Shown here: piece after piece, positions 21,407 through 32,897 of the stretch | Position numbering within the stretch: the first letter of the stretch is position 1 | Layout of the letters: every line of letters starts with the position of its first letter | Assembly: GCA_020796225.1 (NCBI GenBank) | Contig: CM036753.1 | Span: 70,671,865 to 70,735,864 of the forward strand | DNA from: Arion vulgaris | Lineage: Eukaryota > Mollusca > Gastropoda > Stylommatophora > Arionidae | Direction: 5' to 3' | Length of the DNA: 64,000 bases | Translations under genes and position numbers: made by a program | The notes under the pieces: generated by a model | Told to the model about the DNA's origin: nothing | Databases searched by the model: none | What the model saw: only the letters and a program-made list of their open reading frames with translations

Positions 21407-23190
21407 TTTCAAGCGAACGAAAGGAAGGAGGAAGGAAGGACAAACATCATACTAAAAGCAGCACAAAAATCAATCCCCAGAGGAAGAAAAAAACACTACG
21501 AACCCTTCTGGACCAACGAACTACAACAATCACATGAAAAAGCCACAGAACACAACAAACACCAAGCCATATACAGAAAAGAAAACTTGCATGCATAAGG
21601 AAAAGTTGGCAGGAAAAACAGCAACCCTAAACATGGAAAAAGACAGCACAAAACTATGGCAGCTTGTAAAGAGCCTAAATGAAGAAAATACCACCAGCCA
21701 TGCCTGCAGTCATAGAAGAAGGAAGGAAAACCTACACTGGCAAAATAGCTGCAAACATTCTTGAGGATGGCTTTGCAAAAGAAAGCAACAAACATGTCCA
21801 AAATCAAAATCAGGGAAACAAAAAAAGAACTAAAAAAATAAACAAACAACTTGCAGACAAACATGACACAATGAACAAACCTTTCTCTCTCAAAGAACTG
21901 GACAGCGCAATAAAAAAACTAAGGAAAAAAAAGGCACCAGGACCAGATGGGGTGACAAACGAAATGATAATAAATCTAGGAACAGGTGGCAGACAACACC
22001 TCCTGGACCTGATAAACCAATCTTGGATGCAAGGAGTATATCCAAAGGAATGGAAGGAGGCGGAAATAATCCCTATAGCAAAAAGGCAAGCCAAGGAAAA
22101 CAAAGAAAGCTACCGTCCCATAAGTCTCCTCAGCTGCCTTGGGAAAACAATGAAGCGGCTCATAAACAACAGGCTGCTTAACTTTCTAGAGGAAAAGAAA
22201 ATACTTGATGACTGCCAATCAGGCTTCAGAAAACACAGAAGCACAGATGACCAAACCACCTATCTTGCCCAAGAAATTGAAGATGCCTTCCAGAATAAAC
22301 ACAAGCTGTTGGCCACCTTCTTCGACCTGACTAAAGTCTTCGACAAAGTCTGAAAAAAAGGACTCCTGCTAAAACTAGCACAAAGCGGGATCAAAGGTCA
22401 CATGTACACATGGATCAGAGATTTCCTACACAGACGATGTGCAAGAGTCAAACTGGAAGGACACAGAAGCAAGCTGGTCAGACTAGAAGATGGGGTTCCA
22501 CAGGGAAGTGCAATATCCCCTACACTCTTCATCCTTTTTATCAATGATCTCCCCAAACAATTTACATCTAACATTCACAAGGCACTCCATGCAGACGAGT
22601 TGGCCATATGGACCCAAACAGAATACATAGGAACTGCCAAGATCAGAATGCAAGGAGCCATAAATGCAGTAAAGAAATGGGCAGACACTTGGTGGGTCAC
22701 AATAAACCAAAACAAGACAGTGTCAACACTGTTCTCACTCTCTACAAAACCTGAACAAGTAGACTTATACCTGGACAACAAATCACTACCAAAGGAGGAC
22801 AATCCTACCTATCTATGAATAAAATCGACAAAGACTCACATGGGGTCCCCACATAGAAGAAACACAAAGGACAGCCACAATAAGATTAAGACTCATGAAA
22901 AAACTAGCAGGAACCCACTGGGCGCAGATGCAAACACTACATGCCAAATATACACAGGATATGTACGTTCAAAACTGGAGTATGGCACAGGAGCCTACAC
23001 AACCGCAGCACAAACAAATCTACACAAGCTAGATAAAATACAGAACACAGGCCTCAGAATCATCACCGGAGGTCTGAGAAGTACACAAATCAAATATCTG
23101 GAAGCAACTGCTGGCACTGAGAGCCTGGGACGACACAGGAACAAAAATACTCACACTATCAGAAAAGTTCAAGTGCACAGAAAATAACCC
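21407..23190 (+). pseudogene. LINE-A reverse transcriptase
   Basis: The RT copies the element RNA into DNA at the nick. After the linker (SIPRGRKKHYEPFWTNEL) it shows KKAPGPDGV, WKEAEIIPIAK, YRPISLLSCLGK, CQSGFRKHRST and FFDLTKVFDKV (AFD normally). A TGA replaces Trp at about 22352. It resumes with LEDGVPQGSAISPTLF. The catalytic box, normally YADD, reads HADE at 22588-22599, which removes a catalytic aspartate. Frameshifts follow near 22818 and 23187. The thumb text DKIQNTGLRIITGGLRST is intact. The enzyme is inactive as read. Confidence 0.88.
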
Positions 23191-23191
23191 C

Positions 23192-24259
23192 ATGCACCAA
23201 ACAATAAACGAACCAGCCAAAAACCGCATAAAAAGACACAGCTTCCATCACTTGTCAAAATCACTATCTGCAAAAAACATGGACATCCTCTCAAAAGACC
23301 CAGCAACCTGGGAAATGATAGTACCATTCAACAACACAGACCTACAGCCCAACTTCACAGTGATAACAACAATTCCAAATGTAGACAAAAAGGGTGAAGA
23401 AACAGGTCCCATCTTGAGAGCAAAGACACTAGAACACATTGACACCTCATACCCCCATCCCGAGTGGACCCATATATACACAGATGGATCATCAGACACG
23501 ACAGTGAGGAAAGGAGGGGCCGGAACCATCATCATACTCCAAGACGGCACCACACTAACAAATTCAAGTGCCACTGGAGAACTATCAACAAATTTTAGAA
23601 CCGAACAACAGGCAATTGTGGATGCCTCAAAAATACTGCAGAAAAGAAACATCCAAAACAACAAACTTGTCTTCCTTTGCGACTGCTTGTCAGTCCTGCA
23701 GGCCACACAAAGGGAACCACAAGATAACATGGAAAGAGAGCTGACACTACAGCTAAACAAGCTCTCAGAACACAACAAAATTATTCTCCAGTGGATACTA
23801 GCCCACTGTGGCGTACCAGGAAATGAGAGAGCAGACATGCTGGCTAAGGAGGGAACAAAACTTACACAACAGAAACACCCAGTGTCACTACCAGAAATCA
23901 AGACACATATCAAAAGAAAGTACAAAGAGGTATGGAGGCAACAAACCCACAGCAAACACCCACAAGATCCCATCAGCAGACTAAACAGAAAACAGCACAC
24001 AACAATCTTTCGTCTAAGAACAGGTCACTGCAGGCTCAATCACCACATGCACAGAATAAAGCCTGCTCAGACTGCACAGTGTGCATGCCAGACAGAAACA
24101 CAGACTCCAGAGCACATCCTGCAATCATGTCCATCATACATACACCAACGAAATGAAACATGGCCTCATGAACAAAGCTTACAGACCAAGCTATGGGGAA
24201 CTCTCGAAGAACTCCAACTGACATGCAGCTTCATAGAGGCAACCTATCTCATGATTTAG
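23192..24259 (+). pseudogene. LINE-A RNase H and Cys/His tail
   Basis: A 355-codon open frame, the best kept part of LINE-A. The RNase H domain removes template RNA. It shows HIYTDGSSD (catalytic Asp), TEQQAI (Glu), FLCDCLSV (Asp) and QWILAHCGVPGNERADMLAKEG (His and Asp), so the catalytic set is complete. The tail carries FRLRTGHCRLNHH and a Cys/His cluster CAC ... PEHILQSCP. It ends at a stop, and about 30 bases later comes the GAA-rich 3' end. The ATG is not a real start; the frame is part of the LINE-A polyprotein. Confidence 0.88.
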
Positions 24260-24303
24260 ACGAACATACGAAACCGAACACAAAGAAGAAGATATTGGTC
24301 GGT

Positions 24304-25275
24304 AACGATGATCATGAATTTTTAAATGGACTATAATATCTGATTTGAATGCAACACTATATTATATATGTCCTCGTTAAAAATGTCAACTGAAATGTCT
24401 CAATAAAAAGACAGTAAATAGTCAAATTCAGAAAAAAGTATTGATAATTACAAAATATATTGTTCAACCAGGAAAATCCTTGTATTAAATGAATCAATAT
24501 TGGAAGATTATTGACTATCTCACAAATATAATGTAAATCATCTTTTCCAAAATTCTATTCAATGAATCAATACAGCAATAAACTACCAGTATTGTGAGTT
24601 TTATCATGGTCATAACCATAAGACAGGTGACATGATTTGAATGTCAGTTTCACGACTAAACAATATTTTTTCAAGAGAGACAAAATAAAAATGTACTTTT
24701 GAGTTAAAATCCCATACTGTTATGAACTAGAGCCCCAAAGATGCTATCAACTAAGTAGAGGGTCATTCAACGGTCACTCATTGACCTACGGTGTAATGAG
24801 TTATTCTTGAAAACTTTCACCAGTTTAGAACCTGAGTTGAATCTTTAGCACTCATATATCAATGTAAACAAGTTCTCTTTATTGTTGAACTGATAATAGT
24901 CAATGGGATTTTTTTTTTCTTTCGTCCGCTTTCAACTCAGACGAGTTTCATCTCTGAAACTGATTTTTGCGTGAAAATCCGTTTTCCAATTTCTTACAAT
25001 GGCAGCAGCGTACACATTGTAAATTACTTTACACTGGCAGCCGTGTGCTCAATGTACTCGTAATTAGTATTCCCTCGCCATACAGGCAGATTTTCTCCGA
25101 CTTCAGAGGTACTCATGTTATCGTCCTGAGTAAGACCAGGGACTCGAACAAATGCCGGACAGTAGATTCGAACCCGAGCTATGAGGCGTCTCACAGCTAG
25201 CAGGCCGAGCTACTATCAACTACTCTAGGCAGTCCCCAGTCAATGGGATGAGAACCATGTCAGCTCCAGTTTCAG
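24304..25275. other. No gene seen
   Basis: AT-rich; unannotated apart from a tRNA-like or LINE-like stretch near 25080-25200 that I could not place. Confidence 0.35.
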
Positions 25276-25284
25276 GAGACTTCT

Positions 25285-25435
25285 TCTTCTTTTCGAACCC
25301 CTAGGAGCTCATCATCATCAATAGCTTGTCCTGAGCAGAACTTTGCACTCCAAGTCCTTCAGAATTTCTCTCTCATAGGCCAGATGTCCCGCCTCTGCAG
25401 CCATCATTTCAAACCATTAGTTACATCCTGAATCC
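25285..25435 (-). mobile_element. LINE 3' fragment
   Basis: TAGCTTGTCCTGAGCAGAAC and CAGATGTCCCGCCTCTGCAG match the minus-strand fragment at 38.57-38.70 kb and, in part, 32.53-32.59 kb. Confidence 0.7.
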
Positions 25436-25535
25436 ATCTGTGCACTGCCGCTGAGATCTTCCTGTGTAAAAAAGAGATCGAAGTAGACCTGGTTATTCAC
25501 TCATATTCAATGATGATGATCCCATCAATCAACCA
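25436..25535 (+). mobile_element. SINE-C 3' end
   Basis: GAGATCTTCCTGTGTAAAAA ... GGTTATTCAC ... CCCATCAATCAACCAATG matches the 3' end of SINE-C at 15.05-15.13 kb. It abuts a LINE fragment directly. Confidence 0.6.
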
Positions 25536-25539
25536 ATGC

Positions 25540-26125
25540 AATACCATCTGTGCCTAGGTCCATTAGTACATTCTGTCATGCTGCTGTTTGTCTACCTCTT
25601 GATATGATCTTTCCATTTGTATTGCATATATTATCTTCTGATTTCCCAAACTGATTCTATCTTGTATAGTTTTCAGCAGAGTGTCCAATCTTCTTTCATG
25701 TGGACATATAATTCCCCTACAGATAACATGGTTCTCATGTACACCACTTGTAGCAAATTGTTTGTTCTGATCATTAAGTTCCGAACTTAATTTTTGTGGG
25801 TTAGTTTATTGATTTAACATTTAGTTGATTTTTATCTCCTTCAAAGTAGTGCTCTTTTGAATATAAACACTTATTCCAATGCTCTTACCAATGATGACAG
25901 TACCTCTGGTATGCCCTTTCTGTAACAGCCCTCATTTGCCTCAGTAAATAAATAGACAATAAACAAGTATTAAGGACCTCACGAAAAGCAATTTACCAAA
26001 CACAGAATTCTCACCACGAAACCTTTATTTCCTATGGCACCCATTGCCTAGCCCTGCAGACCAGCATTTTTAGAGCACAACCAGCTAGCTCTATAAAAAA
26101 AGAGCTTCAATTCTCTCTCTGCCTT
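25540..26125. other. No gene seen
   Basis: Possible worn LINE text on the minus strand at 25560-25760; otherwise nothing. Confidence 0.35.
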
Positions 26126-26129
26126 TTAC

Positions 26130-26870
26130 CCAGGATTGGGGCATAGGCCCTCAACCAACTCATGTCAAATCTTCCTATCTCTAGCTATCTCCTGCAGCTC
26201 CCTCCAGCTCTTCTTTATATTGTTGGTTTCTGTCTTCAAATTTCGTCTCCATGTATTTCTCTGCCTCCCCTTCTTTCGGTGTCCCTCAGGGTTCCAGGCA
26301 AGGACCCTTCTTGTTATATTCCCTCCGGTTTTCGCAAAGTGTGTCCTATCCAGCGCCAGCTTCTTTTTTTAACCTGTTCATTGACTGGAATCTGTCTTGT
26401 TCTCTCCATAAGTTCCTTGTTTGTGACCCTATCATACCATCTTATTCCCTCTATTCTGCGCAGACACCAGTTGATGAATATTTGCAATTTATGCGTTATT
26501 GTTTTAGTAGTTCTCCATGTTTCTGACCCATACAGTAGAACTGCTTTAACATTAGAGTTAAATATTCAAATTGTTGTTCTAGATTTGATTTCTTTAGACT
26601 TCCATATGTTTCCCAGTACAATGAAAGCTTCTCTTGCCTTCTGTATTCTTATTTTGACATCTCTATCTGTTCCACCCTCTTTGTCTACATTGCTGCTCAA
26701 ATATGTGTATGATTCTACCTATTGAAGTGGGATTTCACCCAGGGAGATCGAGTTGTCGTTTTCTTGGTTAATTCTCATTATCTTTGTCTTTCCCTTATGA
26801 ATGTTCAGCCCTAGTTGCTGGACCATTTGATTCAGTGTGTTTAGCTTATCTGGCTTCACTTAGTTGTGTC
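26130..26870 (-). mobile_element. LINE fragment (RT end)
   Basis: An inverted relative of the plus-strand fragment at 53.22-53.91 kb: minus strand LGLNIHKGKTKI, ESYTYLSSNVDKEGG, then an ending that contains MEFVEGL-like text and the TGGGATAAG region. A shorter copy lies at 62.05-62.40 kb. Confidence 0.75.
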
Positions 26871-26879
26871 TTTTTTTAA

Positions 26880-27325
26880 AAACATAATTGACTACAGAAC
26901 ATAGAAAATCAAGTGAGATTTGATCGAACAGTGCTTGCACACAACATGCAATAAGCTTTTTATACTTGTAGATATGAGACAAAACAACAGTATATATACA
27001 AATATGTATACACATATAATATGCATGCACAGATCATTCATAGGTAGCTTCAAGTGTTCACTTGTTACAAATATATTTGCATTTCAAATTTAGAAGATAA
27101 CTTTCACTATTTTTATGCCAGCATTTGTACATTATATGGTTGCATACCATGCATTGTTATAGACCTTTTCAACACTCATAATATATTAATGTATGCCAGT
27201 TTTATGTGCTTGGTAGATTGTCAAAAACTGAATGGTTGGGATAAATATATGCGCTTGTGAGCGGAATTTGCATTGGTAATAAAAAGATTTTGCTCAATGC
27301 AAAATATCTTTGGAAGTCACATATT
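26880..27325. other. No gene seen
   Basis: AT-rich, no recognised element. Confidence 0.4.
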
Positions 27326-27329
27326 GTTA

Positions 27330-27580
27330 TCATTTAACATCTCTTTACCACATCTATCAATGGATCCTTCTCACCGTGTGTTGCTGTTTCCAACTCTGGC
27401 ATTACAATCAGCAATCTCATCCTGATAATTGTCTGAGCTCTTTTGAAGTAGATTAAAGAATTTTTCTTTGGCATCAGCACACCCATCATTATTTAACCTG
27501 TAAATGGTCAACAAGTTGACTAAACCTTCATCTTCTTGTATGTTGACTATCATGAGGTCTAAGATCAATTTCAAACCATT
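27330..27580 (-). mobile_element. LINE endonuclease fragment
   Basis: The minus strand reads KEKFFNLLQKSSDNYQDEI then DCNARVGNSNT, the DWNA+VG region of RTE-like LINE endonucleases with the catalytic-loop Asp/Asn retained. Confidence 0.6.
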
Positions 27581-27595
27581 TATGTTATGTTAGAC

Positions 27596-27966
27596 CATGG
27601 TTTCCCAAAGTGGGCGCTGAAGGCTTCCAGGGGGGCGATAGTGGGTTCAAAAGCATTTGGGGAAGTTTTTTATTCGTTATTTTGCGATTGAATAATCATT
27701 AAAATTTTGAATTCTGCATTTTAATTCATCTTATGTCCATCTTACACGGTCAATTTTTTTCATCAATTTTCTATTACATGTATATAATCATTTAAAAATT
27801 GACCATGTATTACAGAAATATATATCAATTTTCTATGTCAAAGAGAAAATATAGCATGTATATATGTGGGAGGGGGCATTGGCAAACTGTTATAATGGGG
27901 AGGGTGGGTCGTACAAAGTTTGTGTCATGCAAAGTGGGCGGTGGCCGAAAAGTTTGGGAATCTATG
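27596..27966 (+). mobile_element. hAT-type MITE, second copy
   Basis: Starts CATGGTTTCCCAAAGTGGG and ends GTTTGGGAATCTATG. Flanks TGTTAGAC (27588-27595) and TGTTGGAG (27967-27974) agree at 6 of 8 positions. An internal deletion makes it shorter than the 6.4-kb copy. Confidence 0.8.
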
Positions 27967-27974
27967 TGTTGGAG

Positions 27975-28262
27975 GGATGAAAAAATGTAGGTCCCGTGTT
28001 CACTTTAAGCATGTAAAAGAACCCTTGGTAGCTTTTAAAAATCGAGAAGAGAAGGCTGGAAAGCCGCTGCCTGGAAAAAATTCATTAGAAAAGATTTAAA
28101 ATAAATAAAATTCCTACAAAAATATCGTCACCATCTTCAAAATTACACTGGGGACCCTCGCCTGTGCTGCGGAGTATGTGCACTGCAGCTAAAATCTTCC
28201 TGTGTAAGAAAGAGATTGGAGCACACATGGTTACTCTCCGAAGTGCAATGATGAATCAGAAT
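27975..28262 (+). mobile_element. SINE-C copy, head missing
   Basis: Body and 3' end match 14.85-15.12 kb (GTCCCGTGTTCACTTTAAGC, AAATTCCTAC, AATCTTCCTGTGTAAGAAAG). The tRNA-like head is absent, possibly because the hAT insertion or a truncation removed it. Confidence 0.65.
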
Positions 28263-28264
28263 TG

Positions 28265-28790
28265 CTCATCCTTTCTCAGCTGGACTTACGACAGACCATG
28301 GCGGAGTTAATCTTAATCTTTAATTATATTTTCATTTAACTTTGAATACTCATGTAATTTCTATTGGTAAATCAAAGTGACAGTAAACATACTTCTGTGA
28401 TTTCTCTCAATGTTTAGTTTTGTTGTGAATATCTTGCTGATATGGTATCGTTTTTGTTTATCTTACAGATATGGTTGTGAACCATGAAGCATTAAAGAAG
28501 AAATCAAATTACTATTGAACCATTCATTCAATAGACAAAGAAAAGAATATAGACTTCCTACAAGACCTGAAAATCAAGTAATATTGGCTCATAAACAATA
28601 TCATGTCACAGAAACTGAAATATTTCTACCGCATTAAACATCAAGTGGTTTACAGAGAGCAATAGTGACTGTTACATTCTGCAAAGAACATGCAACATTA
28701 AGAGAATCTTACAGACTTAACATTAAATAATTGTCCAGTAACCTGGGATCTTCTCTCATACATCGTATCAGAGAAATCTGAGAGTATTTA
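28265..28790. other. No gene; possible worn LINE text
   Basis: 28470-28760 has plus-strand words like those at the end of LINE polyproteins but no clear motif. Confidence 0.35.
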
Positions 28791-28794
28791 CTTT

Positions 28795-30425
28795 ACTACT
28801 TTACTTAATCCCGTCATGCCTAGTGACACATGGGGCTTCAGAAAGGACTTTCCATGCTCTCCTGTCCTGTGCAACCTTCAGCGCAGAGCCCCACGTCAGA
28901 GATGCGGTGTCCAGTTCCTCTTCCATCATGCGCCTCCATGTTGTCCGTGGTCTGCCTTTCTTTCTCTTTCCTCTGGTGTCCAAGTGAGGGCTATCCTTGC
29001 AGGCATTTCTTGTCTCATTCTCATAACATGTCCGAGCCATTTCCATCTTCTCTTTTGAGTATGTCATTCATTGCCTCTTGTCTTGTGTCTTGGAGTAGTT
29101 GGTTATTGGATATTTTTACTGGCCAAAAGATTTCCAAGATTCTGCGAAGACAAGAGTGGTGGAAAACTGACAGCCTGTTAGTATCTCCTTTGGTCATCCT
29201 CCAACACTCCGATCCGTAGAGCAAAACTGGCAAAACAATGCTTTTATAGAGTTTAAGCTTTGTGGTCCTATTGTAGATTTTGGACTTCCATACTGGTTTC
29301 ATTCTGGCAAAAGCGGTTCTGGCCTTACTTAGACGTGATTTTATATCTTCCTCTGTGCCACCATTTAGTGTCAGTACGCTACCAAGATATGTAAACTGCT
29401 CAACCCTTTCCAGTGTTTCATTTTCTAACATTACTGGTTGTTGGATTTCACTGTTTGTCATAATTTTTGTTTTTCCTGTGTTTGTTTTGAGGCCTACTGT
29501 CTTTGCCGTGCTGTGAAGTATTGTACTTTTCTCTTGTATATGTTCATATTTGTGTGACACCAGGGCTATATCGTCTGCAAAGTCCAGGTCCTCAAGCATC
29601 TCGAAAGGGGTCCATCTTATTCCTCTTGGTGCTTGTTGTTTTATGGCATTTTTAGCACCCAGTCAATTGTAATACTAAACAAAAGAGAGGACATTACGCA
29701 TCCCTGTCTTACACCAGATTTTACTGGGAATGTTTTGTTGGAATTCTTTAGGTTGCAGGAGAAATCTTTATAGAAGAAAGCTATGATGTTGACAAGCTTC
29801 TGCGGTACGCCGTATTGTCTCAGTATCTTCCATAGGCTGTCTCTGTGGACGCTGTCGAATGCCTTTTCAAAATCTATGAAGTTGATATATATAGTCCTTT
29901 GCCACTCGCTACATTGTTCTAAAATGTTACGAAGGGTAAATATATGTTCATTTGTTCCTCTTCCTTTCCTAAATCCTGCTTGCTCCATTCGTAGACACTT
30001 GTCTACTGCTTCTTGTATTCGCATTATGACAATTTTGCAGAATATCTTACTTGGGATTGAAAGCAACGTGATTCCTCTCCAGTTATTGCAATCTGTTAAG
30101 TCTCCTTTCTTGGGGATTTTCACCACAGTACCCCTAGTCCAATCCTTAGGCAATTCTTCTTTCTCCCAGATATCTGCAAACAATGGCTCTAATATGTTTG
30201 CAGCTAAGATGGGATCGATCTTGAAAAGCTCTGCTGTCATTTCATCATTTCCGGTGCTTTGTTGTTTCTCAGGGATCCAATAGCTTTTACTATTTCTTGC
30301 TTTTCTGGCAATTTGAGGTTGATATCAATATCCTGTGCGGCGGGTGGGATATCCGGTGGATGTTCAGGATCAGGTCTGTTTAGCACATCTTCAAAGTGGG
30401 ATGTCCATCTCATTGAGAGTATTTA
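28795..30425 (-). mobile_element. RTE-like LINE, 5'-truncated but with intact RT core
   Basis: On the minus strand three long frames cover the RT and C terminus. 30240-29641 holds KIPKKGDLTDCNNWRGITLL, AGFRKGRGTNEHI, DFEKAFDSV and GVRQGCVMSS. 29599-29021 starts LEDLDFADDIALVSH with an intact FADD catalytic box and runs through YLGSVLT and YGSECWRMTK to CLRRIL. 29067-28801 ends with RKKGRPRTTWRR and a stop. The tail is GTAAAGTAGTAAAGTAAATA. Only a few frameshifts separate the frames, so this is one of the younger LINE copies. The endonuclease is missing. Confidence 0.88.
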
Positions 30426-30429
30426 ATAA

Positions 30430-31055
30430 AGGTATACTTCCTCTTCTACAGAACTGGAGAATTTGAAAAGTGCCCTCTCGATGAACAGAATCTCCCAACT
30501 GTACCTGTCCATGGTTAATATTGGGTATTGATTTTGTGAAGAATGCATTTCTGGACAATGAGCAGCTGTTGGCATAATTTGATATCGCCACCGTCTGTCA
30601 AAGAGGGACACTAACTTATTCTGACAATCAGAAATTGTTGTCCAAGATGGGGACTATGTCTCTGTCATGTGAATGTGCGGAAGGCAAGGAAAATCCATCA
30701 CAGTACTCTCCCACAAAAAAATCATAGATCAAAACAGATGCAAGAATATCACAATTGTTATAGGGGTTCTCTCTCTCTCGTTCCGAGGGTAGCTATGTTA
30801 CACTTTCAGTGCCGTTTTGAGGACTGGTGCTTATCTTTCGGGCGTGTATCCGATTTCAACCAACGTTTACTGGGTTCGCTCTCCGTTAGCCTTTGGCTGT
30901 CCCCAGCCAAAACCCACAAGGCAGTGAGTTGCCATTTTCTTTCAGGGCAGCAACCCTTAGACGGCCTGCCGGGTTATAGGGGTTCAAGAAGCACTGTCTC
31001 GTCTGATGTTGATGATCATGTGCTATAGGTGACACACAAGGGTCATCAGGCTGTA
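30430..31055. other. Repeat-bearing stretch without a gene
   Basis: About 30780-31000 is the inverted partner of the repeat at 13738-13960. The rest is unassigned. Confidence 0.45.
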
Positions 31056-31059
31056 GTTA

Positions 31060-31350
31060 GCAGCATTAAGATTAAATACACTATAAAAATAAGAACATAG
31101 AATGTAAGGACAATTGCTCGAGCAGGAAAACATTAGAAAAAAATGGAAAGAATGAATGAAAAACGTTTATGAGTATGTGAGATGTGATGGCAGTGTGCTG
31201 TTACAGTTACATAATTATAAGATCCATTACTCTGTAGGGAACACACACAACAAAGGGATAGGAATAATAATGGATTCAAAAAGATCAAAAGCACTGAAGA
31301 GATTCTGGACAATTTTAGATAGTGTCATATTGGGGATCCTACTTAATTTT
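31060..31350 (+). mobile_element. LINE endonuclease N-terminal fragment
   Basis: Plus-strand text IRT.NVRTIARAGKH and, in another frame, NTHNKGIGIIMDSKRSKALK, matching the start of RTE-like LINE endonucleases. Stops and frameshifts are present. Confidence 0.55.
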
Positions 31351-31359
31351 CTCTGCTTG

Positions 31360-31960
31360 GTAGTCCCACATTATAATATGTAACTGCTTGGATAGTCAGA
31401 AAATTGCATTTTTTATATAATTCAACTTTTAAATATCCCAGTGAAATTTTCTAAGTAATATAATATGGACAAGTTATAACATAAACAAGGTTAAGTACTA
31501 TACAATATGTAATGTTTATAATAACATGTCCTTAGATTTAATCTTGTTCATTTCAATGGTGAAACTTTTCTTAAAAAATCTATAAATGTTTTGAAACTAA
31601 CTTTCAACTGTGTACTACCTTTTTTGACCATTACCATACTGATCTGTCCGGTATTCAAATAAAACCGCATGTGCACGTCTTTACAGTTCACTAATGATAT
31701 TTAAGTCTCCATTCTGGACGATAGCCAGATATATTTATTTATTTATTGATCATCGATTCACCAGTAATGAATGTCCTACATAAAAAATTGCATGTCATGT
31801 CGCACCCTGAGTAGGACAAAGAATATCTGCTTGTTCTACTTACACGTCAAGTTGAATTATAGTTTAAAGAAAAACGTGGTTTAGTTTTCTTCTTCCCTTA
31901 AAGTGAGCATTATGGGGGCACTGGTTCAAATCTCCAAGTCAGCTCTTTTCAGACCTGTCT
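31360..31960. other. No gene seen
   Basis: AT-rich; includes a short TTTATTTATT run near 31735. Confidence 0.4.
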
Positions 31961-31964
31961 ACAA

Positions 31965-32128
31965 TGGATCTTCTTCTTTGCGTTCGTTCTTTATGACCAA
32001 TTTTAATCACTCTTTGTGATATGTTTGATCTTTGCCAAGAACGTGTATACGTTGCATATTGGTTTGATAGGCCCCTAAACGCATAGACTTCTACACGCTT
32101 AGGACACATGCATCCGATTTCAGCCAAT
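31965..32128 (-). mobile_element. SINE-A, 5'-truncated
   Basis: The 3' half of SINE-A on the minus strand (GAAATCGGATGCATG... through CGAACGCAAAGAAGAAG). Head and central block are absent, as expected of incomplete reverse transcription. Confidence 0.85.
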
Positions 32129-32134
32129 CTACAA

Positions 32135-32585
32135 TGGATATTTTTTAAAGTAATTTACACTCATCACAGTAGGGTGGAATGGGCAAGAAAGCTCACACAT
32201 ACAACCTTCCTGACAATATGTCACTGCATGCCATCAAACCGGTTGTGACTCTCTGCCACAGTGAAATCAGGTTCAGCACTTTGGTCAGCTCCCAGGGATC
32301 CCACCCCATGCCCGCCAGAGAATGTGTGTTGTGTAGTCTTCCATGGACCGACTTTGCAGATTCGTCTGTTTCTCTCTAGGCGGTTTCACATATTTCTAAA
32401 CTCTCTCTTCAAAGTTCTTTCAAATTTTCCTCATGGTACTTGTACTATCAGATACCGTGCCAGTAGTCAGCCTTAGAAGGGAAGATCAGAATCGAACTCT
32501 GTTCTTTTTTTTGAGAAGCTTTATCATCATCTTCTGCAGAACTAAACCATTATAACAGTCCTTCAGAATTTTCCTATATCATAGG
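32135..32585. other. Unassigned, partly GC-richer sequence
   Basis: 32170-32480 contains overlapping plus-strand frames without a recognised motif. 32525-32590 has words shared with the LINE fragments at 25.3 and 38.6 kb. Confidence 0.35.
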
Positions 32586-32589
32586 CCAG

Positions 32590-32895
32590 ATGTCAACCAC
32601 TAGTGACAACTGTTATAAGAAAGAGAAGATGGAGATATTTTGGGCACACCTTGAGGAGAAATAATCAACGAATATCAAAGCAGGCATTGAAGTGGGATGC
32701 AAAGGGTTCAAGAAAGAGAGGTCGACCTAAGGAGACCCTGAAACGAACTTTGCTGAGAGAGGCAGGAAATATCGGTCTCAGTTCCATGGAGAAGATTGAG
32801 CGAGTTGCCCAGGATAGAACGATATGGAGAAATTACTTGCAGGCTCTATGTAACGTATAACGGTACGAGAGGAATTATTATTATTATTATTATAG
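32590..32895 (+). mobile_element. RTE-like LINE 3' end with ATT tail
   Basis: Open frame TTVIRKRRWRYFGHTLRR ... RKRGRPKETLKR ... DRTIWRNYLQALCNV, then GAGGAATT and a run of ATT. Very close in sequence to 12.6-12.88 kb and 19.3-19.6 kb. Severely 5'-truncated. Confidence 0.9.
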
Positions 32896-32897
32896 GC

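Larger units (their letters stand above)
18204..24291 (+). mobile_element. LINE-A: near full-length RNase H-type LINE with two nested insertions
   Basis: Flanks ATATCGGTCGGT (18192-18203) and ATATTGGTCGGT (24292-24303) form a 12-bp target duplication with one mismatch. Between them lie a 5' leader, an apurinic-type endonuclease, a reverse transcriptase, RNase H and a Cys/His tail, in the order of I-group LINEs with a single long reading frame. It ends GAACACAAAGAAGAAG. After removing two later insertions (19299-19952 including one duplication copy, and 20314-21406) the element is about 4.34 kb. It is dead: there are frameshifts, a TGG-to-TGA stop and an altered RT active site. No separate ORF1 was seen. 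Confidence 0.88.

Noticed and set aside
29783..30283. 166-codon plus-strand frame
   Set aside because: Shadow of the minus-strand RT at 29641-30240, which has all the standard motifs.
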